From a virus, in the IMG/VR virus record IMGVR_UViG_3300006875_000184, positions 1 through 22,559 of that record: a DNA stretch of 22,559 nt; one strand, written 5' to 3'. The translations under genes were made by a program, and so were the position numbers. The notes beneath the pieces were generated by a model. The model ran no database searches. It saw only the letters and a list, made by a program, of their open reading frames with translations, and had not been told where the DNA came from. Shown piece after piece: positions 1 through 7,042 of the stretch (positions are counted from its first letter, which is position 1; each line of letters begins with the position of its first letter).

Positions 1-846
1 ACCTACTTCCTCATGGACAAGGGTCGCATTCGGATGATTGACGGTGGAACCAAGATTGTTGAGCCGCTGATTTACGGAACCAACAGCACTGTTGCTTCGT
101 ACTCGGGCTACGACACGCTGAGCCTCACCGCTCAGGAAGGCATCTCGGCTGCCGAGTTCGACTGGAAGCAGTACGCTGTTTCTATCGCCATCTCGGGAAT
201 CGAAGAGGCCAAGAACAACGGCGAACAGGCTATCCTGAACCTCCTTGAGGCCAAGGTGATGCAGGCTGAAGAGTCCATCAAGGAAGGCTTCAACCAGATG
301 TTCTTCGCTGATGGCACTGGTAACTCGGGCAAGGACTGGAATGGTCTTGGAAACCTCGTTGAGGCTTCTGGCACTGTGGGCGGCATCAACCGCGCTACTG
401 CCGGCAACGAGTTCTGGCGTTCGTATGAGGAGAACACCGCTGGTGCTCTCACGCTTGCCCAGATGGCCACGGCGTACAACACGGTGTCGGTTGGCAACGA
501 CCATCCCGACATGGTGCTGACGACCCAGACTCTCTTTGAGAAGTATGAGTCGCTGCTCCAGCCGCAGTTGCGTTACACCGACACGAAGACCGCTGATGCG
601 GGCTTCCAGAACCTCCTGTTCAAGGCTGCTCCCGTCACCTTCGATGTGCACTGCACCGCTGGTGTCATGTACTTCCTGAACAGCAAGTACCTCACCCTCG
701 TTGGTCACTCGGGCAAGTGGTTCGCCCAGACCGACTTCGTGCGTCCCGAGAACATGGATGCCCGCTACGCACTCATCATGTGCTACGGCAACCTGACGGT
801 TCGCAACGCGAAGAAGCAGGGCAAGTTGACCGCTAAGACCGCCTGA
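1..846 (+). CDS. Major capsid protein, 5'-truncated by window edge
   Basis: The reading frame is open at base 1, so the N-terminus lies outside the window; 281 residues are visible, and the Met at base 13 is internal rather than a demonstrated start. The visible part has the look of an HK97-fold phage coat protein: mixed alpha/beta, a helical stretch rich in Glu/Ala (spine-helix-like, EAKVMQAEESIKEGF), the FFADGTGNSGKDWNGLGNLV segment typical of capsid proteins that cover loop and spine regions, and a late beta-rich part ending in basic residues. It would form the icosahedral shell. Codon use looks optimised (many GCT, AAG, AAC, CTC codons), as expected for the most abundant virion protein, and a strong terminator follows it. 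The family call is from sequence style and gene order, not from a search. Confidence 0.8.
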   Translation, partial: TYFLMDKGRIRMIDGGTKIVEPLIYGTNSTVASYSGYDTLSLTAQEGISAAEFDWKQYAVSIAISGIEEAKNNGEQAILNLLEAKVMQAEESIKEGFNQMFFADGTGNSGKDWNGLGNLVEASGTVGGINRATAGNEFWRSYEENTAGALTLAQMATAYNTVSVGNDHPDMVLTTQTLFEKYESLLQPQLRYTDTKTADAGFQNLLFKAAPVTFDVHCTAGVMYFLNSKYLTLVGHSGKWFAQTDFVRPENMDARYALIMCYGNLTVRNAKKQGKLTAKTA

Positions 847-867
847 GTCTTTCTGTCAAAGTGGATG

Positions 868-892
868 GCCCACCCTTCGGGGTGGGCTTTCT
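868..892 (+). terminator. Rho-independent terminator after the capsid gene
   Basis: A perfect 8-bp stem, GCCCACCC with GGGTGGGC, is closed by a TTCG tetraloop and followed by TTTCT. It begins 21 bases after the capsid stop codon. A C(UUCG)G loop is the most stable kind of tetraloop. It probably ends or attenuates the capsid transcript, letting coat protein be made in excess over the downstream tail genes. The U-tract is short, so partial read-through is likely. Confidence 0.85.
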
Positions 893-957
893 GCTATCCG
901 TATATAAGTGTGGTAACGAACACAACGATAGTTGTAGGTCAATAGGAAGGAATCGCA
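893..957 (+). promoter_or_regulatory. Leader between terminator and small basic gene
   Basis: This is part of the only real gap in the forward block. It contains an AT-rich TATATAAG at 901-908, which could serve as a -10, but I see no convincing -35 at the right distance. It also holds a short inverted repeat ACAAC-GATA-GTTGT (922-935) and a good Shine-Dalgarno AGGAAGG (944-950), seven bases before the ATG at 958. A new promoter restarting transcription after the capsid terminator is plausible but not shown. Confidence 0.35.
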
Positions 958-1239
958 ATGGCCGCCAAGAAAAAGTCAGCCCCTAGCGCCAAGCCGCCCG
1001 CTGGTGGTGGTGGGGCAAAGTCCAGCAATAAGAGTTATCTTGATGCTGGTGTTCGCAAGGCATTGAAGAATGTGGATTGGACTGGTGTCGGTCGCATGAT
1101 GCGTGACGCCAAGACCAAGGCTCGTGTTGCTGGTGCTGCTGCCGCCCAGAAGGGCGCTGAAGGACCGAAGCGTTCTGGTAAGGTTGCTACGAAGCCGACC
1201 GCCAAGCGTTCGCCTCGTTCGGGAAGCAAGGGGTACTGA
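958..1239 (+). CDS. Small Lys/Ala/Gly-rich basic protein
   Basis: A 93-residue, strongly basic, low-complexity protein of unknown family. Residues 1-26 are Lys/Pro/Gly-rich with a run of four Gly. Residues 28-50 look helical and include ALKNVDWTGVGRM (35-47). The tail (52-93) is Ala/Lys/Arg-rich and probably disordered. ATG 958 has a well-placed AGGAAGG. The ALxxVDWxGxGxM motif recurs in the 302-aa protein at 4869-5777, which suggests a shared binding partner. Position right after the capsid gene and the charge suggest a capsid-associated or DNA-contacting virion component, but that is inference. The next gene starts one base after its stop. Confidence 0.7.
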   Translation: MAAKKKSAPSAKPPAGGGGAKSSNKSYLDAGVRKALKNVDWTGVGRMMRDAKTKARVAGAAAAQKGAEGPKRSGKVATKPTAKRSPRSGSKGY

Positions 1240-1240
1240 T

Positions 1241-1477
1241 ATGGCTGCTCCTCGTGGAAAGAAGCCCCCGACTCCCGTTCCCCCTACTGGTCCGCGTGGG
1301 GGCAGCAGGCCTCCCGTTCCCAAGCCCAAGGTAGTTCCTGGGATGAAGACAATTCAACCAGTGCGTGGACCTAAGCCGCCCACTTTCGGTGGCATTACGC
1401 AGATGCCTGGAGCAGCACGTCCGAAGCCTGCCGCAAAGAAGAAGGCTTCGACCCGCCCCGTCTATATCAAGAAGTAA
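1241..1477 (+). CDS. Small Pro/Lys-rich protein
   Basis: A 78-residue protein dominated by Pro, Lys, Gly and Arg, with repeated PP, PKP and KPP steps from residue 7 to 75 and almost no acidic residues. It should be unstructured. An upstream GTG or ATG extension would overlap the preceding gene deeply, so ATG 1241, directly after the TGA of the 93-aa gene, is preferred. I recognise no family. Together with its basic upstream neighbour it forms a pair of disordered, cationic proteins beside the coat gene, which would suit packaged-DNA contact or capsid decoration, but no motif proves either role. Confidence 0.6.
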   Translation: MAAPRGKKPPTPVPPTGPRGGSRPPVPKPKVVPGMKTIQPVRGPKPPTFGGITQMPGAARPKPAAKKKASTRPVYIKK

Positions 1478-1495
1478 CGATTCCGCCATCTAGTG

Positions 1496-1732
1496 ATGGC
1501 TGGAGTACCTTCTTATTCTTTATACGGCGAATCCGCTATGCGCGGTTCGCGACCCTACGCTACGGCAGATGCCCGTCCAGCACCCGCTGGCGGGATGCCG
1601 TACGTTGGACACACCCGCTGCGCAGCCAATGAGGAGACATGTCAGGGCGCGCGTGCTAAAGGCACGCCGTACTGCATTGGTCACCTGAGGGCTTTGGCTA
1701 AGGCTCAGGAGGACGCACGTGAATCTGGCTGA
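1496..1732 (+). CDS. Small Cys3His zinc-binding-like protein
   Basis: A 78-residue protein if ATG 1496 is used; GTG 1493 would add one residue, and neither start has a clear ribosome-binding site. Residues 1-38 are Ser/Tyr/Pro-rich and likely flexible. The C-terminal half carries C42, C49, C60 and H63 (C-x6-C-x10-C-x2-H, ending in YCIGHLRAL), a spacing that suggests one bound metal ion. Similar short C..C..C..H modules are common in small phage proteins of unknown role. The 3' end overlaps the next gene by 14 bases, and its last codons supply the AGGAGG that serves that gene. Function unknown; DNA or protein contact during head assembly is possible. Confidence 0.6.
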   Translation: MAGVPSYSLYGESAMRGSRPYATADARPAPAGGMPYVGHTRCAANEETCQGARAKGTPYCIGHLRALAKAQEDARESG

Positions 1733-2399
1733 TATTCGGGCTAAAGTCCGAGCGGTCGTCGACATGGATACAGTTGACCTGTCCAACGACCTGCTGGACA
1801 TGTACATCAAGGATGGCTACGAACGGCTGATTGCTGTTCAGCGCCGCTGGCCTTTCTTTGAAAAGACTTTCTCTCTGTCAACCACAGCGGACCAAGGAAG
1901 TTACACAATCTCGTCCATTGGGACAGGCGACGTTCTTGAGATTGCGTCTGTGGTTGACACCACTCTTGGAGGCAACCGTCTCACGTTGATTGCCCATGAA
2001 GATGGTGAGTCCGTGTGGAATGCCCAGTCCGATACGGCTGGGCGCCCATTGCACTTCTCGTTCTGGGAACAGAAGATTCATTTGTGGCCTCGCCCCAATG
2101 CCGTGTACACGCTGTCTCTGCGTGGCTGGCGCAAGCCGATTGATTGGATGGCGAACACAACTACGGAGGTTGACGCTGACAGCAGGTTGCATCAGGCGTT
2201 GGTTTATTATGCGATTGCTCAGGTGTATCAGTTGCAGGAAGATGTCGAATTGTCGACATTCTATCGTCGCTCGTTTGATGAGGCTATTCGCCTTGTGGTT
2301 GGCGATATCTTCCGTCCTTCTTCTCATAGGCCGATGATTCTCAGCGGTTCTCGTTTCCACGAAACATCGAGCGGATTCCAGTATCCAGTTTACTACTGA
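1719..2399 (+). CDS. Head-tail adaptor protein (P22 gp4 / T7 gp11-like role)
   Basis: A 226-residue protein starting with GTG, preceded by CAGGAGGA (1705-1712) at good spacing. The mainly helical start (LADIRAKVRAVVDMD, then DMYIKDGYERL and RRWPFFEK) followed by a beta-rich middle and a second helical part near residues 150-190 resembles the phage adaptor proteins that sit under the portal in short-tailed phages. Those attach the nozzle to the portal ring and close the head. Its size and its place immediately before a nozzle-like gene support this. The downstream gene starts in a TGATG overlap. The identification rests on N-terminal pattern and gene order; a structural comparison would settle which adaptor family it is. 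Confidence 0.65.
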   Translation: MNLADIRAKVRAVVDMDTVDLSNDLLDMYIKDGYERLIAVQRRWPFFEKTFSLSTTADQGSYTISSIGTGDVLEIASVVDTTLGGNRLTLIAHEDGESVWNAQSDTAGRPLHFSFWEQKIHLWPRPNAVYTLSLRGWRKPIDWMANTTTEVDADSRLHQALVYYAIAQVYQLQEDVELSTFYRRSFDEAIRLVVGDIFRPSSHRPMILSGSRFHETSSGFQYPVYY

Positions 2400-4048
2400 T
2401 GATTGAATCAATCCTTGTCAACGATTTTACGGGTGGCTTGAACTATCGTGCTGATGCGTTCAAGTTGGCCGACAATGAATCGCCCGACCTATTGAACGTC
2501 GACATCGACCCACGTGGTGGGTTCTCGTCGCGTTGGGGGATGAAGGATTACAATACGACAGCAATTGGCAGCATTGCTTCTGGCTCGTTTACTCCACGCC
2601 GACTGTTTGCTTGGGATGGCCCGAGTCGCTATCTGATGATAGCGGCCAACGACAAGGTATACCACACCACATCTGGTTCTGTGTCTTCGTCTATCGCAAC
2701 GACAGACAACACCTATGGTGCTTCGTTTGCACCGTGGTCTTCTTCGTCTACTTCGTATGTTTATATTGCTTGTGGCGCGTCGTATGCGCCCAAGAAGTTT
2801 GATGGTACGACCACCACAACTTTGACCGCCAGCGGCCCAGCCGCATGGCAGGATTCGTTTGCGTCGCCCACTGGAACGCACATGCCCAAGGCGGAGTTGT
2901 GTACGACACACATTGACAGAATGTGGGTTGCGTACACTAAAGAAAATTCGACTAGTTATCCAAACCGTATCCGCTGGTCTCATCCCGGCTTTCCCGAATC
3001 GTGGAGAGAGAATGATTACATCGATGTTGTTGACGGTGGTTCTGGGATTACTGGCATTGTTCCTTTTGGCGACCAACTGCTAATCTTCAAACCCCGGGCA
3101 GTGTTCGCCCTTAGCGGGTACGACGAAGAGTCGTTCCAACTTGTGCCATTGACTACAGAGATTGGTGCAGCCAATCCCCAGTGTGTCGTCAAATCCGAAC
3201 AGGCGTTGTTCTTCTTCTCGTGGCCCGATGGCGTATTCGCTTACAACGGTTCTGGATTCACGAACATCTCGCAGCCCATTCATCCAATCATTGACGAGAA
3301 TCTTATCAACGAGAACTCCTTGACGGGCATGTACCTATCATGGGTTGACAGGGCACTCATGTTCTCTGTCCCATTGGGGGCTACTCCGTTGACTCAGGAT
3401 ACGTATGAGGTTGCTGGTGGAACGTACGATGCGTCCACCATTTCTTATGGTGGCGCAACAAAGGCAACTAAGCCAACCGTAACTTTCGTTTGGGACCCCG
3501 CCATTCGTGAGGGTGGGGCATGGACTAGATACAAGACTGGCGACAACTATGGCATCGCGCATGGCACGACTTTTCTTCAGAGTGATGGCTCTCGTGTTCC
3601 TGTTGCACTTCATCCCTACCATGCTCGCATCTTGCGAATCAACCAGATTACCGAACACTACGACACCATCAATGGGACTGTCTACAACTTTGACTCCTAC
3701 TATGTGACCAAGTGGCAGGATGCCCAGAGCGTGAATGCTCGCAAGTTCTGGCGCCGACCAGAGATGGTTGTACGCCAATTGGGCGAAACAATCTCCCTTC
3801 CTGTCAGCGTCTATCACGACTGGAATACTGCCGTGTCCGCTCGGACATTCACGGTCGATTTGGATGGCGAGTATGTTGAGGGCGGATATGGCTCGTTCGG
3901 CCAATCCGACCTCGGTAGCGACCTCGTAAAGGGCCACAATCTGGGTTTGGCCAATAGTGTCCAGTTGAAGATTTCGGGGGACGCAGGGAAGCCCTGGGGG
4001 GTCAATGCGATTACCTACAAGTACAACCCGAGGCGGGTGCGTACCTGA
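2399..4048 (+). CDS. Tail nozzle / hub-like beta-propeller protein
   Basis: A 549-residue protein rich in Ser, Thr, Gly, Tyr and Trp, with repeated beta blades such as RYLMIAANDKVYHTT, TYVYIACGASYAPKKF, DQLLIFKPRAVFALSG and QALFFFSWPDGVFAYNG. These read as a beta-propeller. The opening ILVNDFTGGLNYR...DNESPDLLNVDID followed by SSRWGM is the usual start of tail hub/nozzle proteins of podoviruses (compare T7 gp12, P22 gp10 by role). It would form the distal tube through which DNA leaves. It overlaps both neighbours as TGATG. No transmembrane segment or catalytic motif is seen. At about 550 residues it is nearer in size to P22 gp10 than to T7 gp12. Confidence 0.65.
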   Translation: MIESILVNDFTGGLNYRADAFKLADNESPDLLNVDIDPRGGFSSRWGMKDYNTTAIGSIASGSFTPRRLFAWDGPSRYLMIAANDKVYHTTSGSVSSSIATTDNTYGASFAPWSSSSTSYVYIACGASYAPKKFDGTTTTTLTASGPAAWQDSFASPTGTHMPKAELCTTHIDRMWVAYTKENSTSYPNRIRWSHPGFPESWRENDYIDVVDGGSGITGIVPFGDQLLIFKPRAVFALSGYDEESFQLVPLTTEIGAANPQCVVKSEQALFFFSWPDGVFAYNGSGFTNISQPIHPIIDENLINENSLTGMYLSWVDRALMFSVPLGATPLTQDTYEVAGGTYDASTISYGGATKATKPTVTFVWDPAIREGGAWTRYKTGDNYGIAHGTTFLQSDGSRVPVALHPYHARILRINQITEHYDTINGTVYNFDSYYVTKWQDAQSVNARKFWRRPEMVVRQLGETISLPVSVYHDWNTAVSARTFTVDLDGEYVEGGYGSFGQSDLGSDLVKGHNLGLANSVQLKISGDAGKPWGVNAITYKYNPRRVRT

Positions 4049-4419
4049 TGGCTCGCAAACTCTGGACCGCCCCTGGTGCGCAGTTCTTGACAGGGGATGA
4101 CGGGCGGCTGACCCGTACCATCCTGACCAATCTGAACGAATACTTCAAGCGCCACATCGGCTTCTGGGGTCGCTATACGGGTACTACGGATGCGAACGGT
4201 CGGCTCGTCATTACCCACGGATGTGGCTTCGACCCGCTTGTGGCGACCGCCACAGAACACTATGTAGATACATCGGCCCACGACATGGGTCCATTCCATT
4301 TCCATGAGATGACCGACACGACCATAGATGTCCATTTCCTCACCAAGTCTGGACAGGACAGGGCAAGCCACAACGTGGACATTTGTATCCATTTTGTACC
4401 CCAAACTGGGGAACGATAA
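4048..4419 (+). CDS. Short His-rich beta protein, fibre-tip-like domain
   Basis: A 123-residue protein whose C-terminal two thirds run as alternating beta strands: NGRLVITHGCGFDPLVATA, then a stretch with HDMGPFHFHEM, then TTIDVHFLTKSG and NVDICIHFVP. The (G)xxxxxHGxGxxP strand followed by paired strands is a pattern I associate with small receptor-binding or fibre-tip domains of phage tails. Here it stands alone instead of ending a long fibre. Eleven histidines, several clustered, could bind metal. It starts in a TGATG overlap with the nozzle-like gene, so it is probably co-assembled with the tail. The exact role is inferred. Confidence 0.5.
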   Translation: MARKLWTAPGAQFLTGDDGRLTRTILTNLNEYFKRHIGFWGRYTGTTDANGRLVITHGCGFDPLVATATEHYVDTSAHDMGPFHFHEMTDTTIDVHFLTKSGQDRASHNVDICIHFVPQTGER

Positions 4420-4431
4420 AGGCTATATGTG

Positions 4432-4866
4432 ATGGCTAATTTGACCGATATCGGACTGTGGTACGAATCCCAGAGGCGACCCGCTCAGCAGAAGCGGGAC
4501 GCCAGTTTGGCCATGAACTCGTACGCCCGCTTCCTTTCCCAGCAGCGAGGCAACCGTCAGGCCATGGACATTGACGTTCAGGGAACCAAGGGCTTGGGCA
4601 AACTGGCAGCGCAGTATGGTGCTCGCGGTTTGCGTAATAGCGGTATCCGTACTCGTGGTGTTGGCGAGTATGGCGCTGGTTGGGCGCGCCAGAAGCAGGA
4701 TGTGCTTGACCAGATGACGCAAGACATCCAGCAGTTGGACCTTCAGGATACTGCCGCTCAGGCGGAGTATGACAATTTGTTGCAGGAGTTGGAGCGGGAA
4801 AAGGAACGACGCATCCTTGAAGCCGCCATCAGTCTCAATAGTGTGCGTCCTTTCTTGGGGAGTTAG
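4432..4866 (+). CDS. Small internal-virion-type protein, helical
   Basis: A 144-residue protein (ATG 4432; a GTG one codon earlier is possible). It is Gln/Arg/Ala-rich and helical, with a long C-terminal amphipathic part (QKQDVLDQMTQDIQQLDLQD through EREKERRILEAAISL) likely to form a coiled coil. Composition, size and position before larger Gln/Ala-rich proteins resemble the small internal core proteins of T7-type phages (gp14-like in role), which leave the head with the DNA and build a channel across the cell envelope. I see no sequence motif that proves homology. The stop is three bases before the next ATG. Confidence 0.5.
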   Translation: MANLTDIGLWYESQRRPAQQKRDASLAMNSYARFLSQQRGNRQAMDIDVQGTKGLGKLAAQYGARGLRNSGIRTRGVGEYGAGWARQKQDVLDQMTQDIQQLDLQDTAAQAEYDNLLQELEREKERRILEAAISLNSVRPFLGS

Positions 4867-4868
4867 TT

Positions 4869-5777
4869 ATGGGTCGTAGTGCAGATGCTAGTGAGGGCGC
4901 AGCAAACGCTGCGGCAAGGGCGAGAGCAAAGGCTGCTGAACCTTGGAATCGTACGTCCGCTAATCTTGCTACAGGCAACGTCTATCAACCTGCCAGCAAC
5001 CGCACCACGGGTGCCGGTCGACGCGATAAGACGTGGGACGAGATGAGTGACAGTGAGCGCAGAAGCGCGCTTGACAAGGTTGACTGGGAAGGTCTTGGCA
5101 AGATGACTGGCACCACGCCATCCGCTAGTGGCGGTGGCGGCGGTAGCGGCAGTGATAAAGAAAAGAAGACGACCCTCAACACGGATGCACTCAAGAAATA
5201 TTATGACGATGCACTGAAGGCGTTGCTTGCCACTGTTGGTCAAAGCGGAAAAAGCATCGATGAGTCTGTGGCTCGCATGCAGGCCAGTCCCTACAATACT
5301 GCTAACGCTTACGCAAATCTAGTTGCCCAAGCCCCGACCGTGGCCGCTAATCCGATTGCGGAGTATGCCGCTGCAGCCGGCATTTCTCCAACAATGGCCG
5401 CGGAACAGGTTGCGTTGTCGCAAGCGCAGGGTGATGCGTACACACGGGCGATGCAGAATGCTATCGATGTTATGTCCACATCGCAGCAGCAGGCCAACGC
5501 TTCGCGTCTGGCCGATATTGGTTTGATTGAAACTGGTGCTCGCCAAGATTTGGCGAACAACCAGTTGATGTTGCAGTTGGCTTTGGAGAAGGCGCGTATC
5601 GGTGACATCACTGGTTTGCAGCAGCAGAATCTTCAGAATGAACTGAATATGCGCAATGCTATCACTTCTCAGATTGGCAGCATTTTTCAAGGTCAGAATG
5701 TTGCGCCTGAATCAATCTTGAAGTTGATTGAGTCGGCGCTTGCGAAGTTGAATACTAATAAGTGGAGTGGCGTGTAA
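4869..5777 (+). CDS. Internal-virion-type protein with VDWxGxG motif
   Basis: A 302-residue protein. Residues 1-60 are Ala/Arg-rich and flexible. Residues 64-79 hold a copy of the ALxxVDWxGxGxM motif also present in the 93-aa protein near the capsid gene. A Gly/Ser linker (about 88-94, five Gly in a row) is followed by a charged Lys stretch. From residue 105 to the end it is helical and very rich in Ala and Gln (SQAQGDAYTRAMQNAID, QQQANASRLADIG, QDLANNQLMLQLALEKARIG), the composition of ejected core proteins. A GGGAG before ATG 4869 serves as ribosome-binding site. The next gene starts in its stop (TAATG). Ejection-core membership is inferred from composition and order. Confidence 0.5.
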   Translation: MGRSADASEGAANAAARARAKAAEPWNRTSANLATGNVYQPASNRTTGAGRRDKTWDEMSDSERRSALDKVDWEGLGKMTGTTPSASGGGGGSGSDKEKKTTLNTDALKKYYDDALKALLATVGQSGKSIDESVARMQASPYNTANAYANLVAQAPTVAANPIAEYAAAAGISPTMAAEQVALSQAQGDAYTRAMQNAIDVMSTSQQQANASRLADIGLIETGARQDLANNQLMLQLALEKARIGDITGLQQQNLQNELNMRNAITSQIGSIFQGQNVAPESILKLIESALAKLNTNKWSGV

Positions 5778-7042
5778 TGAGCGACTATGGTGTTCAAACA
5801 CTTGCAGACTATTTGGATTCGTCCACTGGAGTAAAGAGTTACGATACCACCTCTTCGCTTCTTGGCAATCCATCGTTTCTTTATGCGAATGGAATTATTT
5901 CTGGCGACCAGTTGTATAGCAGTATTCAGAATCTGCTTTACGAGCCGATTGATATTTCCACTGCGGATTGGCAGACATTTGAGAATGACGCATACAGAAC
6001 TGGTGACGATGTTCTAAGCGAGGGATACTCGCTTATCAAGCAGGGCATGTCTTCTGACAGAGTTCTTGCTGCCCTTTCAAAGAAGTACGCAGATTCCTAT
6101 GGGTCTTTGGATGACAACGAAATGAATCAGTTGACTTATTTGAAGTCAAATCTTGATTCATTTTCCAAGGCTTGGAGCAATGCCCAGGATATTGAGGCGA
6201 AGAAATCTTTGGGCATTTACCAAGAGGATGAGAATGGAAACATTCTCGCTCCCGTTGATTGGAATACAGGCTTCCAGCGTTTGCGTGGCATCGGCCTTGA
6301 CCAGTATCAGGCTAATCCCGATTTGTGGCGCGCTATTCCTGACGCTGCTTATTTGTCGCAGGCTGAAGCGTTGCAACAGCAGATTGATACTTCTGCTGTT
6401 GGCATTGAACGTCTTGCCAAGCAGACCAATAAGGAATCGCAAGCAACTGCCGAAGATGTGTACGCAAAGACGAAGAAGGATTTTGTTTCTTCTGCGATAG
6501 AGAAGAAGAAGAGCAAGACTCAGCCAGATAACTTTGCTTCCATGCGCGGGACGGGTGCCGTGACGAACACCAATGCCTCCAAGGGCGCCACAAAGACGGG
6601 CGACAATTTTGCCTCCATGCGAGGTACTGGTGCAACCACAAATACCAATGCTTCTAAGGGTTCCACAAAGAAGGTGGACAACTTTGCATCTACCCGTGGT
6701 ACACCCGCTACGTCGCAACCAAAGCCTTCCAAGAGGGAACTTGAAATTGCTGACTATTGGGCGAAACTTGCTGCGTCATACGCTGGTCGCGCATCGCAAG
6801 AAACCAAGTCCAAGCAGATGCAGCAGGCAAAGAACGAACAGGCGAGTCTTGAACGTCGACGCGACCTTGCTTTGCAGCAGGCGCGTCAGAACACTTCCGT
6901 TCCTGGTTTGCAGATGGCAGCAATGGCGCCTCTTATCTCGCAGTCGCTTTCTCGTGGCGGTGGCCGCAGTGCCGGTCCGCGTGTTTTGTCGGATGCTGAA
7001 ATCGAATCGATGTCTAATATGATTGCTGGAGGCATGCAGTAG
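5777..7042 (+). CDS. Internal-virion-type protein with three tandem 25-aa repeats
   Basis: A 421-residue protein starting at the ATG that overlaps the previous TAA (a GTG at 5762 would add five residues). Residues 1-230 are mixed and acidic, containing several helical stretches such as DVLSEGYSLIKQGMSSD. Residues 251-315 are tandem repeats beginning DNFASMRGTG, Thr/Asn/Ser-rich and probably extended. Residues 325-385 are a charged Gln/Lys/Arg helix (KSKQMQQAKNEQASLERRRDL). The tail has LISQSLSRGGGRS. No enzyme motif is visible. Placed between a Gln/Ala-rich protein and the giant protein, it is most simply a third ejected or core protein. The repeat block may be a flexible spacer. Confidence 0.5.
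   Translation: MSDYGVQTLADYLDSSTGVKSYDTTSSLLGNPSFLYANGIISGDQLYSSIQNLLYEPIDISTADWQTFENDAYRTGDDVLSEGYSLIKQGMSSDRVLAALSKKYADSYGSLDDNEMNQLTYLKSNLDSFSKAWSNAQDIEAKKSLGIYQEDENGNILAPVDWNTGFQRLRGIGLDQYQANPDLWRAIPDAAYLSQAEALQQQIDTSAVGIERLAKQTNKESQATAEDVYAKTKKDFVSSAIEKKKSKTQPDNFASMRGTGAVTNTNASKGATKTGDNFASMRGTGATTNTNASKGSTKKVDNFASTRGTPATSQPKPSKRELEIADYWAKLAASYAGRASQETKSKQMQQAKNEQASLERRRDLALQQARQNTSVPGLQMAAMAPLISQSLSRGGGRSAGPRVLSDAEIESMSNMIAGGMQ
6527..6712 (+). repeat. Tandem 75-bp (25-codon) repeat inside a virion-block gene
   Basis: Units start at 6527, 6602 and 6677, exactly 75 bases apart. The first two are near-identical in protein (DNFASMRGTG then AVTNTNASKGATKTG or its close variant), and the third keeps only about 12 residues (DNFASTRGTPAT) before diverging. 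Codons differ between units far more than the amino acids do (GATAACTTT, GACAATTTT, GACAACTTT), so the repeat is old and kept at protein level. Confidence 0.9.

Noticed and set aside
901-908. TATATAAG as a confident promoter
   Set aside because: No -35-like hexamer at 16-18 bases upstream, where the terminator stem lies instead.
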